Shown here: positions 1 to 6,140 of the stretch, piece by piece | Layout: each line of letters starts with the position of its first letter | Position numbering within the stretch: position 1 is the stretch's first letter | From: an uncultured Oscillospiraceae bacterium | GTDB taxonomy: Bacteria > Bacillota > Clostridia > Oscillospirales > Ruminococcaceae | DNA: 11,921 nt | NCBI GenBank assembly: GCA_958403605.1 | Contig: CATXYA010000014.1 | Location: forward strand, 1 to 11,921 | Reading direction: 5' to 3' | The notes under the pieces: model-generated | What the model was told of the DNA's origin: nothing | What the model saw: only the letters and a program-made list of their open reading frames with translations | Database searches by the model: none | Made by a program: the position numbers and the translations under genes

Positions 1-912
1 GGGAAGCTGTACGCCATCCCCTGTGTGAACGCCCTGTACGGCATCGTCCTCAACAAGGATATGTTCGACGAGGCGGGCATCGAGATCCCCACCAGCTGGA
101 CGCTGGACGAATTCCGGGACATCGCCAAGCAGCTCACTCACGGAGAAGGGGCGGACAAGGTGTACGGCATGTTCTTCAACACCCAGCAGGACCTTACCTA
201 TCCGTTCCAATTCTTTGCCACCCAGACGCTGGGACCGAACGTTTATTACAGCGACGACCTCTCGCAGACGAATTTCACGGCCGGGGACAATGTCAAAAGC
301 GTGCAGACCGTCGTGGACATGATGCTGGCGGACGGCTCCGCGCCCACCCATTCCGACAGCGTGACACAGAAGCTGAGCCAGGAGGGCATGTTCCTGGCGG
401 GCAAGTGCGCCATGACCATCGGCCCCTGGATGGTGCGCAGCATCAAGGACACCACAAATTATCCCCACGACTTCGTCACGGCCTTCGCGCCCTATCCCGT
501 CCCCTCGGCGGATGCCCCGGAATATTACGCGCAGGGCGGCGCAGGCGATTTCATGTCCATCAACCCCAAGTCCGACCATATCGACGCGGCCTGGGAATTT
601 GTGAAATGGTATTCCCGCGGCGGCATGCTGCCGCTGGTGGGCGGCGGCCGCGTGCCCCTCAACGCCACCATTGAGCCGCAGGCGGTGCTCGACGCTTTCC
701 TGGAAGGGGGAGAGGACCTGCTGGAGCCCACGACGACACAGGCGGTCCTGCTGGCGCCCCGCACCAACTACGCGCCAGAGGTCGTGTCTGACAAACACCC
801 AGAGGTGCTCAAGATCCTGCAGCAGGAGCTGGAGGCGATCTACCTCGGCAAGACGGAGGCCGCTCAGGGGCTCGCCGCCGCCAAGACCGAAGCGGACAAG
901 CTGCTGGGCTGA
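1..912 (+). CDS. ABC transporter substrate-binding protein (carbohydrate type), 5' end missing
   Basis: The frame is open from the first base, so the gene starts upstream; 303 residues to the TGA stop are visible. The missing part should hold the lipoprotein signal and most of lobe 1, since family 1 extracellular solute-binding proteins are usually about 420-450 residues. Typical family blocks are present: a 'GIVLNKDMFDEAGI..P.SWTLDEF' segment near the visible start, 'KCAMTIGPWMVRS' in the middle, and 'AAWEFVKWYS' followed by a glycine-rich stretch in the C-terminal lobe. The expected role is a membrane-anchored, extracytoplasmic receptor that delivers a sugar or sugar derivative to the two permeases just downstream. 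The ligand cannot be deduced. The GTG at 25 is an internal valine, not a start. The family call is firm; the substrate is unknown. Confidence 0.9.
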   Translation, partial: GKLYAIPCVNALYGIVLNKDMFDEAGIEIPTSWTLDEFRDIAKQLTHGEGADKVYGMFFNTQQDLTYPFQFFATQTLGPNVYYSDDLSQTNFTAGDNVKSVQTVVDMMLADGSAPTHSDSVTQKLSQEGMFLAGKCAMTIGPWMVRSIKDTTNYPHDFVTAFAPYPVPSADAPEYYAQGGAGDFMSINPKSDHIDAAWEFVKWYSRGGMLPLVGGGRVPLNATIEPQAVLDAFLEGGEDLLEPTTTQAVLLAPRTNYAPEVVSDKHPEVLKILQQELEAIYLGKTEAAQGLAAAKTEADKLLG

Positions 913-916
913 AAAC

Positions 917-948
917 AGGTGGTGAAGCGAAAGATCGCTTCACCACTT
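917..948 (+). promoter_or_regulatory. Intercistronic stem-loop between binding-protein and permease genes
   Basis: GTGGTGAAGCGA (919-930) and TCGCTTCACCAC (935-946) pair perfectly around an AAGA loop. A G-U and an A-U pair can extend the stem to 917/948. Only four T residues follow (951-954), so it looks more like a partial terminator or an mRNA 3'-end stabiliser than a full terminator. Such hairpins are known from other transporter operons, where they keep the binding protein more abundant than the permeases. The stem is seen directly; the function is inferred. Confidence 0.7.
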
Positions 949-961
949 CCTTTTAAAGGAG

Positions 962-1855
962 ATGGTGAAACTGAAGCTTTCCAAAAAGGCGAGACAGAAC
1001 ATCGCCGGGTATCTTTTCATCCTGCCGAACTTTCTCTGCGTGCTGCTCTTCCTGCTGGTACCCATCCTCTTTGCCGGCTTCATCAGTTTTTTTGAATGGG
1101 ATTACACCGAAGGCTTCGGCGCCTGGGAATGGGTGGGGCTGGGCAACTATCTCCGCATGTGGTCCGACCAATGGTTCCTGGACTCGCTGTGGAACACCGT
1201 GGTGTTTGCGTTTTCTGTCGTTCCAGCGACGGTGATCCTCTCGGTGGTCCTGGCCGAGCTGCTGGACAAATTCTGCTACGGCAGCAAGCTGATCCGTCTG
1301 GCGCTGTTTTTGCCCTACATTTCCAGCATCGTGGCTGTTTCCGCCGTGTGGACGATGATGTATTCCGATTATGGGCCCATCAATCAATTCTTGAAGTTCC
1401 TGGGCATCCACGATCCCCCCACCTGGCTCACGGATTACGACTGGGCGCTGCCCGCCGTCATCATCGTGACGATATGGATCAACATTGGCTACAACGTGAT
1501 GATCTATTACGGCGCCATCGGCACCATCTCCAAGGATTATTACGAGGCCGCCCAGCTTGACGGCGCGGGCAGTGTGAAAAGCTTTTTCGCCATTACACTG
1601 CCCTCACTGCGGCCCACCACGTTTTTCCTGGTCATCACCAATTTCATCAGCTCCTTCCAGGTGTTTGGGCAGGTCATGGTCATGACGCGCGGCGGGCCAG
1701 GCACCTCCACCCATGTCCTGAGCTATTACATCTACACCACCGCCTTTAACTTTTACGACATGGGCTACGCCTCGGCGATCTCCTGGGTGCTGTTTGCTAT
1801 TATCCTCATCATCACACTGGTACAGTGGAGGGGGCAGAAACGGTATGCTGCATAA
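962..1855 (+). CDS. Sugar ABC transporter permease, MalF/UgpA-like
   Basis: An inner-membrane permease subunit of 297 residues, normal for the family. Six hydrophobic spans are apparent, roughly at residues 15-40, 76-100, 112-132, 161-183, 219-240 and 269-290. The cytoplasmic EAA loop that docks the ATPase is 'EAAQLDGAG' (195-203) with the conserved Pro at 214, followed by the family's 'MTRGGPG' (241-247). It should form a heterodimeric channel with the next gene. The start is awkward: AAAGGAG (955-961) abuts the ATG at 962 with no spacer. GTG at 965 (3-nt spacer) or CTG at 971 (9-nt spacer) could be the real start, changing the N-terminus by at most three residues. No ATPase gene follows, so a shared MsmX-type ATPase is the likely partner (inference). 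Confidence 0.93.
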   Translation: MVKLKLSKKARQNIAGYLFILPNFLCVLLFLLVPILFAGFISFFEWDYTEGFGAWEWVGLGNYLRMWSDQWFLDSLWNTVVFAFSVVPATVILSVVLAELLDKFCYGSKLIRLALFLPYISSIVAVSAVWTMMYSDYGPINQFLKFLGIHDPPTWLTDYDWALPAVIIVTIWINIGYNVMIYYGAIGTISKDYYEAAQLDGAGSVKSFFAITLPSLRPTTFFLVITNFISSFQVFGQVMVMTRGGPGTSTHVLSYYIYTTAFNFYDMGYASAISWVLFAIILIITLVQWRGQKRYAA

Positions 1856-2705
1856 CAACACCTTCCGGCGCCGGCTGCGCCGGTGGCTGGTGACAGCCCT
1901 CGTGGGGGCTGTGGCCTTCACAATGATCATCCCTTTTCTGTGGATGCTGTCCGCTTCCTTCAAGACCCCTCAGGATGTGATGAAGCTGCCCATCCAGTGG
2001 CTGCCGGGTTATTTCTACCCCAACAATTATCAGATCGTGTGGAACATCGGCGACCTGGCGCCGCGGGACTACCACTTTGCGCACAGCTATTGGAACTCGG
2101 TCGTCGTCACTTTTTTCACCGTCGTAAGCAGCCTGATCACCAGCTCGATGGCGGGTTATGCCTTCGCCAAGATCGATTTCAAGGGTCGGGACGCCATTTT
2201 CCTGCTCTATCTGGCGACGATGATGGTGCCGTCGGCGGTCACGCTGATCCCCAAATTCATCATCTTTGAAAAGATCGGCTTTATCGGCACGCTGCTTCCC
2301 ATCATCGTCCCGCGCCTGGTGACGGTGACGGGCACGTTTTTCATGAAGCAGTACTACCTGCAGGTGCCCAACGAGATCAAGGAATCGGCCGTGATAGACG
2401 GGGCGGGCGAGCTGACGATCTGGGCGCGCATCATGGTGCCCATGGCGGGCACGCAGTTTGCCTCGCTGGGCGTGCTCGCCTTCCTGTGGAACTGGAACAA
2501 CTATGACGAGGCACTGGTGTTTCTGACAAAATGGCAGAACTACACCATCCCCATCGCCCTCAACAACTTCATCGAAGAGACGCTCACCCAGTACAATCTC
2601 ATCATGGCGGCGTCAGTCTCGGCACTGGTGCCGGTATTCGTCCTGTTCATCCTGGGGCAAAATTTTTTCATTCACGGTATCACGGACGGCGCGGTCAAAG
2701 GCTAG
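1845..2705 (+). CDS. Sugar ABC transporter permease, MalG/UgpE-like
   Basis: The second inner-membrane permease subunit, 286 residues. It has an N-terminal basic segment (RRRLRR) before the first span, an 'FLWMLSASFKTPQD' block at 31-44 typical of MalG-type subunits, about six hydrophobic spans, and an EAA loop 'ESAVIDGAG' (180-188) followed by Pro 199. The frame is open further upstream to an ATG at 1794. I chose ATG 1845 because it gives the normal MalG-type N-terminus and has GGAGGGG at 1827-1833, 11 nt upstream. It overlaps the previous gene by 11 nt, so the two permeases are probably translationally coupled. The 28-nt gap to the oxidoreductase keeps that gene in the same operon. Confidence 0.93.
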   Translation: MLHNNTFRRRLRRWLVTALVGAVAFTMIIPFLWMLSASFKTPQDVMKLPIQWLPGYFYPNNYQIVWNIGDLAPRDYHFAHSYWNSVVVTFFTVVSSLITSSMAGYAFAKIDFKGRDAIFLLYLATMMVPSAVTLIPKFIIFEKIGFIGTLLPIIVPRLVTVTGTFFMKQYYLQVPNEIKESAVIDGAGELTIWARIMVPMAGTQFASLGVLAFLWNWNNYDEALVFLTKWQNYTIPIALNNFIEETLTQYNLIMAASVSALVPVFVLFILGQNFFIHGITDGAVKG

Positions 2706-2733
2706 TGCCGCCCTGGAAAAGGAGAGGAACCAA

Positions 2734-4095
2734 ATGGAGCGATTCCCTTACAGCAAAGAGATCGGCAGTTGGGAGCCGGAATACGATGTGGTGGTGCTGG
2801 GCGGCGGTTCCGCCGGGATCTGCGCCGCCATCGCGGCCGCCCGGCAGGGCATGCACACGCTGCTGGTGGAGAATACCGGCTGGCTGGGCGGTATCGGCAC
2901 CACCGCCGCCATGGTGGAATTCGGCGCCATCGTGCGCGGGGGCGTGCGCGTGGTGGGCGGCGTGCCCTACGAGCTGATGCAGCGCATGCGCCGCTTCGGC
3001 GCGGCGGAATACAAGGCCGAATACAATGGCCATACCGAGGGCCTGTACTTTGCGCCGGAAACGTTCGCCCATGTCGCCATGGCCATGTGCGAGGAGGCGG
3101 GCGTAGAGCTTCTGCTGCACACCCGTTTCATCGACAGCGTGGTGGAAAACGGAAGGCTGGCCCGCGTGCTGGTGGACAATAAGGCGGGGCTGCACTTCCT
3201 GTGCGCCAAGGTCTTTATCGACTGCACGGGAGACGGGGACGTGTTTTTCAAAGCGGGCCTGCCTTATGAGTTGGGACGCCTTTCGGACGGCGGCACTCAA
3301 CCCATGACGCTGGTATTTTTCGTGAACAACGTGGATTATGCGCATTTCCTGCGCGAGGTGGAGCGCGAGAGCAACGGGGACCCCGACCCCTATTTCGTCA
3401 AGCAAGTGGCCAGGGCCAAGGCCGACGGCAAGTTTCGGATCCCGATCACCCGCCCCGGTTCCACCGGGCCTGTGCCGCGCTATGGCCGCCCCTATGATCT
3501 CTCGTGCTGCGAGGTGTTCGTCAACGGGACCAATATTTTGGGAAAGAGCGGCGTGGACGCCCGCGCGCTCTCGGCGGCCGAATGCACGGCGCGCAAGCAG
3601 ATCTACAATATGTACGAGTTCCTGCGGGCCTACATCCCGGGCTTTGAAAAATGTTACATCAGCCACGTGCCCTGCGAGATCGGCGTGCGCGAAACACGCC
3701 GCCTGCGCGGCGCCTACATGCTGTCGCAGGAGGATCTGCTGGGCCAAAAGCGCTTTGCGGACCGCATCGCCATTGGCTTCAACACCATCGACATCCACCA
3801 GGTGGCGGGAGAGGATTTCGACCTCACTCATTTTGGGCCGGGGCAGTATTATACCGTCCCCTACCGCAGCCTCATCAGCCCGGCGCTGGCAAACCTTCTT
3901 GTCGCCGGGCGCTGTATCTCGGCCACTCACGAGGCACTGGGCGCCGTGCGCGTCATGGTGAACACCATGCCCATTGCCGAGGCGGCGGGTACGGCGGCAG
4001 CCTGCGCCGTGCAACAGGGCGTGCCCGTGCAGCAGTTGGACGTGGAGCGGCTGCAGGCGGTACTGCGGCAGAACGGCGCGATTTTGGAAGTATAG
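2734..4095 (+). CDS. FAD-dependent oxidoreductase (FAD_oxidored family)
   Basis: A cytoplasmic flavoprotein of 453 residues. The N-terminal Rossmann dinucleotide fold is plain: 'DVVVLGGGSAG' (18-28) is the GxGxxG-type loop and E46, at the end of the second strand, should bind the FAD ribose. Other family blocks are 'DCTGDGDV' (163-170), 'IGVRETRR' (316-323) and the C-terminal FAD-contact block 'LLVAGRCISATHE' to 'RVM' (389-408), followed by an 'AAGTAA' helix. AAGGAG (2719-2724) lies 9 nt before the ATG. Members of this family are often found beside sugar ABC transporters in Firmicutes and Bacteroidetes, mostly without a known substrate. Oxidation of the imported sugar or a sugar-acid derivative is my inference. 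No terminal membrane anchor or signal peptide is visible. Confidence 0.9.
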   Translation: MERFPYSKEIGSWEPEYDVVVLGGGSAGICAAIAAARQGMHTLLVENTGWLGGIGTTAAMVEFGAIVRGGVRVVGGVPYELMQRMRRFGAAEYKAEYNGHTEGLYFAPETFAHVAMAMCEEAGVELLLHTRFIDSVVENGRLARVLVDNKAGLHFLCAKVFIDCTGDGDVFFKAGLPYELGRLSDGGTQPMTLVFFVNNVDYAHFLREVERESNGDPDPYFVKQVARAKADGKFRIPITRPGSTGPVPRYGRPYDLSCCEVFVNGTNILGKSGVDARALSAAECTARKQIYNMYEFLRAYIPGFEKCYISHVPCEIGVRETRRLRGAYMLSQEDLLGQKRFADRIAIGFNTIDIHQVAGEDFDLTHFGPGQYYTVPYRSLISPALANLLVAGRCISATHEALGAVRVMVNTMPIAEAAGTAAACAVQQGVPVQQLDVERLQAVLRQNGAILEV

Positions 4096-4110
4096 CGTGC
4101 CACGTTTCCC

Positions 4111-4167
4111 CCCCTCCGGGGTGTCCCCGCGCAGGAAAAATTTTTCCCGAACGGAAAAAGGCCTTTT
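4111..4167 (+). terminator. Cluster of overlapping hairpins after the transporter operon, possible weak terminator
   Basis: Within 60 bases, several complementary segments can pair in competing ways. CCCC (4111-4114) pairs with GGGG (4118-4121), which can instead pair with CCCC (4125-4128). GGAAAAA (4134-4140) pairs with TTTTTCC (4141-4147), which can instead pair with GGAAAAA (4153-4159). AAAAGGCCTTTT (4156-4167) is itself palindromic and ends in four T residues. The stems are AT-rich, so termination here is uncertain. No other terminator is visible between the oxidoreductase and the trmO promoter. Confidence 0.35.
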
Positions 4168-4192
4168 AGTATCCAAATGCTTCTGCTATCAT
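4165..4192 (+). promoter_or_regulatory. Promoter of the trmO-like gene
   Basis: An extended -10 element TGCTATCAT (4184-4192) carries TATCAT at 4187-4192. The -35 match is poor (TTTAGT at 4165-4170, 16-nt spacer), as is common with extended -10 promoters. The predicted transcription start is about 4199, inside the GTAC palindrome. Confidence 0.55.
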
Positions 4193-4196
4193 GAGG

Positions 4197-4215
4197 GTAC
4201 GGTACCGTACAGTAC
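4197..4215 (+). promoter_or_regulatory. GTAC palindrome at the predicted transcription start, likely operator
   Basis: GTACGGTACCGTAC (4197-4210) is a perfect 14-bp palindrome. A fourth GTAC at 4212-4215 extends it to four GTAC units spaced exactly 5 bp apart. The position over the predicted +1 of the trmO promoter is that of a repressor operator. No cognate regulator gene is adjacent except the MarR gene downstream, whose own sites are different. Confidence 0.55.
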
Positions 4216-4235
4216 AAGATGACAGGAGAAATAGC

Positions 4236-4718
4236 ATGAATACGAAAACATTGACATTGACGCCCATCGGGGTGCTTCATCAGGGAGAAGACGGTGCCTT
4301 TGCCGAGATTTTTCCGCCCCACCGCCCGGCCCTTGCGGGGCTGGCGGGGTTCAGCCATGTGCAGCTGATCTGGTGGTTCGACCGGCCGCCGGAAACAGCG
4401 CCCGCGCCGGGCTGGACCGAGCGCAAGCCCTACCGCCGCGGGCCGGAGGTGCTGGGCGCCTTCGCCACCCGCACGCCGCTGCGGCCCAACCCGCTGGCGC
4501 TCAGCTGCGCGGGGCTGTTGGCGGTGGACGAAGAGGCGGGCGTGCTGCGGCTGGACTATGTGGACGCCGCGGACGGCACACCGCTGTTCGACCTCAAGCC
4601 CTACACCCCCAGTGTGGACCGGGTGGGCAGCCCGCAGGTGCCCGCCTGGTGCGCCCACTGGCCCGGGGACGTGGAGCATTCGGGCGATTTTGCCTGGGAA
4701 GAGGAATTCAATTTCTAA
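4236..4718 (+). CDS. trmO: Short TrmO-like tRNA methyltransferase (TsaA/YaeB domain only)
   Basis: A protein of 160 residues with the beta-barrel TsaA-like domain of TrmO. TrmO uses S-adenosylmethionine to N6-methylate the t6A base at position 37 of some tRNAs, giving m6t6A. Diagnostic blocks: 'PIGVLH' (10-15), 'LAGFSHVQLIWWF' (36-48), 'GAFATRTPLRPNP' (74-86, with the conserved R-P-N-P) and 'DGTPLFDLKPY' (113-123). E. coli TrmO is about 235 residues; the C-terminal domain is missing here and the usual N-terminal 'K.GtPrQ' stretch is not recognisable. This is therefore a short, divergent type whose substrate may differ. The start at 4236 has AGGAG (4224-4228) 7 nt upstream; the in-frame ATG at 4191 lies inside the promoter. 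It is a monocistronic unit between its own promoter and terminator. Confidence 0.82.
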   Translation: MNTKTLTLTPIGVLHQGEDGAFAEIFPPHRPALAGLAGFSHVQLIWWFDRPPETAPAPGWTERKPYRRGPEVLGAFATRTPLRPNPLALSCAGLLAVDEEAGVLRLDYVDAADGTPLFDLKPYTPSVDRVGSPQVPAWCAHWPGDVEHSGDFAWEEEFNF

Positions 4719-4722
4719 ACAG

Positions 4723-4752
4723 AAGGGCCCCGCATTTTTGCGGGGCCTTTTT
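4723..4752 (+). terminator. Intrinsic terminator of the trmO-like gene
   Basis: GGCCCCGC (4726-4733) pairs with GCGGGGCC (4740-4747) around an ATTTTT loop. Flanking A-T and G-U pairs extend the stem to 4723/4750, and a run of five T residues follows (4748-4752). It starts 5 nt after the stop codon: a textbook Rho-independent terminator. Confidence 0.93.
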
Positions 4753-4786
4753 AGACAAAACCCGCAATGTCCGAGAAAAAGATAGC

Positions 4787-4815
4787 TTGACATCGTAAAC
4801 TTGATGTACTATAAT
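4787..4815 (+). promoter_or_regulatory. Consensus promoter of the MarR-NmrA-flavodoxin operon
   Basis: TTGACA (4787-4792), a 17-nt spacer and TATAAT (4810-4815) match the housekeeping-sigma consensus at all twelve positions. The predicted start is about 4822, giving a leader of about 28 nt to the ATG at 4850. A promoter this strong is expected to need tight repression, and operator-like repeats cover it. Confidence 0.9.
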
Positions 4816-4835
4816 TTAGTAAATCGAGTTTACGA
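4793..4835 (+). promoter_or_regulatory. Double MarR-type operator in nested dyad around the -10 box
   Basis: The right site, GTAAATCGAGTTTAC (4819-4833), has perfect 5-bp inverted arms. The left site, GTAAACTTGATGTAC (4795-4809), is the same palindrome with one arm mismatch. Their centres (4802 and 4826) are 24 bp apart. The whole 43 bp is also one dyad centred on 4814 in the middle of TATAAT, with 18 of 21 pairs complementary. The left site sits in the -35/-10 spacer and the right one over the transcription start. The arrangement fits autorepression by two MarR dimers; binding itself is inferred. Confidence 0.8.
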
Positions 4836-4849
4836 AACAGGAGGCCTCT

Positions 4850-5278
4850 ATGGAACAGCTGGCCCAAGCCGCGGAGGAAATTTCTCTTTTCTGCCGGCTT
4901 CATCTCAACGCAAAAAAAGAGCTTCCCATCCGTTCCAGCGAGATGGGGATGCTGATCTATCTGTGTAAAACAGACGGCAGCAAAACGCCGATGGGCGCGG
5001 CGAACTTTTTTAAGGTCAGCAAAGCGATGGCGACCAACATGGTCACCGCGCTGCGCAAAAAGGGTTATCTGGAAAAACGCCCGGCGCCCGGAGACGGCCG
5101 CAGCAGCCTGCTGTGCCCCACTGAACAGGCGGTGCAGCTGGTGGAAAGCACCTATCAGGAGTATTACCGAGACATGGAGCTGCTGCGGGAAAGGATGGGC
5201 GCGGCGGATTTCAGCGCGCTGATCTCCCTGCTGGAAAAAGCAAATCAGATTTTATTGGAGGAAAAACAGCATGGGTAA
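4850..5278 (+). CDS. MarR family transcriptional regulator
   Basis: A dimeric winged-helix repressor of 142 residues, normal family length. Terminal helices for dimerisation (about 1-22 and 95-140) flank the DNA-binding part. 'RSSEMGMLIYL' (28-38) begins the helix-turn-helix, 'KVSKAMATNMVTALRKKGYL' (55-74) contains the recognition helix, and the wing is 'GDGRSS' (81-86) with the conserved Asp-x-Arg. Cysteines at 15, 39 and 89 could make it redox- or electrophile-sensitive, which is only a suggestion. AGGAGG (4839-4844) lies 5 nt before the ATG. It is the first gene of a three-gene operon and probably represses itself and the two oxidoreduction genes behind it through the palindromes over the promoter. 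Confidence 0.93.
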   Translation: MEQLAQAAEEISLFCRLHLNAKKELPIRSSEMGMLIYLCKTDGSKTPMGAANFFKVSKAMATNMVTALRKKGYLEKRPAPGDGRSSLLCPTEQAVQLVESTYQEYYRDMELLRERMGAADFSALISLLEKANQILLEEKQHG

Positions 5279-6140
5279 GATCATGATCACCGGCGCGCTG
5301 GGCAACGTGGGCGGCTACGCGGCAAAGTACGCCATCCAAAACGGGGACGCCGTGCGCTGCGCGGACATCAGCCTGGAAGCCTTGCGGGCAAAATACGGGG
5401 AGGCGGCGGAGGCCGTGCGGTTCGATTTCACCGATCCCGCCACCTTTGCCCCCGCGCTGGCGGGGGTGGACCGGGTGTTCATCATGCGCCCGCCTCATTT
5501 GGGCAAGCCCGAGGACCTGAAGCCCTTTGTACAGGCGCTGGCCCGGCAGGAAGGCATCCGCCTGGTGAGCTTCCTCTCTCTGCTCGGCGTGGAGCACAAC
5601 CCCATGCCCCCGCACCACAAGATCGAAAAATACATCGAGCAGGCAGGGCTGCCTTACTGCCACCTGCGCCCCAGCTTTTTCATGCAGAACATCAGCGGCG
5701 TCCATGCCTTCGAGATCAAACACTTTGACCGCATCGTGGTGCCGGTGAAAAACGCGCTGACCAGCTTCATCGACGCCGAGGATATCGGCGAGCTGGCCGC
5801 CAAGGTGCTGCACGAGCCGGAAAAGCATCAAAACCGGGGCTATTCCATCACCGGGCCGCAGGCCCTGGATTATTGGCAGGCGGCCAAAATTTTATCCGAG
5901 GAATTGGGGCGGCCCATCACCTATGCCGACCCTAAGCCCGCCCTGGCCAAACGGTATTGGATCGATGTGCGCGGGCTGGAGAAAGAATATGCCACGGTGA
6001 TGGGCATGCTGTATTTGATGACCCGCATGGGAACGGCGAAAACGGTCACCTCCACCTTCGGGGAAGTCATGGGCAAACAGCCCCAGAGCTTCCGCCGGTT
6101 CGTGCAAAAAAATTTGCAGGCATGGGAGAGAGAAGCATGA
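5271..6140 (+). CDS. NmrA-like NAD(P)-binding protein (atypical SDR)
   Basis: A cytoplasmic Rossmann-fold protein of 289 residues. The dinucleotide loop 'TGALGNVG' (7-14) follows the first strand, and D32 at the end of the second strand suggests a preference for NAD(H). It belongs to the NmrA / quinone-oxidoreductase-2-like branch of atypical short-chain dehydrogenases. 'SFLSLLGVEHN' (100-110), 'HHKIEKYIEQAGLPYCHLRP' (115-134) and 'FFMQN' (136-140) are typical, and the classical YxxxK catalytic pair is not evident. It may reduce quinones or other electrophiles, or act as a redox sensor (inference from relatives and from the flavodoxin-like partner). The ATG overlaps the marR stop by 8 nt with GGAGG at 5257-5261, so translation is probably coupled. 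Confidence 0.87.
   Translation: MGKIMITGALGNVGGYAAKYAIQNGDAVRCADISLEALRAKYGEAAEAVRFDFTDPATFAPALAGVDRVFIMRPPHLGKPEDLKPFVQALARQEGIRLVSFLSLLGVEHNPMPPHHKIEKYIEQAGLPYCHLRPSFFMQNISGVHAFEIKHFDRIVVPVKNALTSFIDAEDIGELAAKVLHEPEKHQNRGYSITGPQALDYWQAAKILSEELGRPITYADPKPALAKRYWIDVRGLEKEYATVMGMLYLMTRMGTAKTVTSTFGEVMGKQPQSFRRFVQKNLQAWEREA

Noticed and set aside
1794..1844. N-terminal extension of the second permease
   Set aside because: The stretch codes for a Ser/Gly-rich segment inside the end of the first permease; ATG 1845 has a better ribosome site and a normal MalG-type N-terminus.
2695..4176. Open frame of 493 codons on the - strand opposite the FAD oxidoreductase
   Set aside because: It is low-complexity, His/Arg-rich, without domain motifs, and fully antisense to a well-supported flavoprotein gene.
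4191..4235. Upstream in-frame ATG of the trmO-like gene
   Set aside because: It overlaps the -10 box and the GTAC palindrome and lies upstream of the predicted transcription start.
5957..6136. N-terminal extension of the flavodoxin-like protein
   Set aside because: It lies wholly inside the NmrA gene; the flavodoxin fold begins exactly at ATG 6137, which overlaps the previous stop as ATGA.
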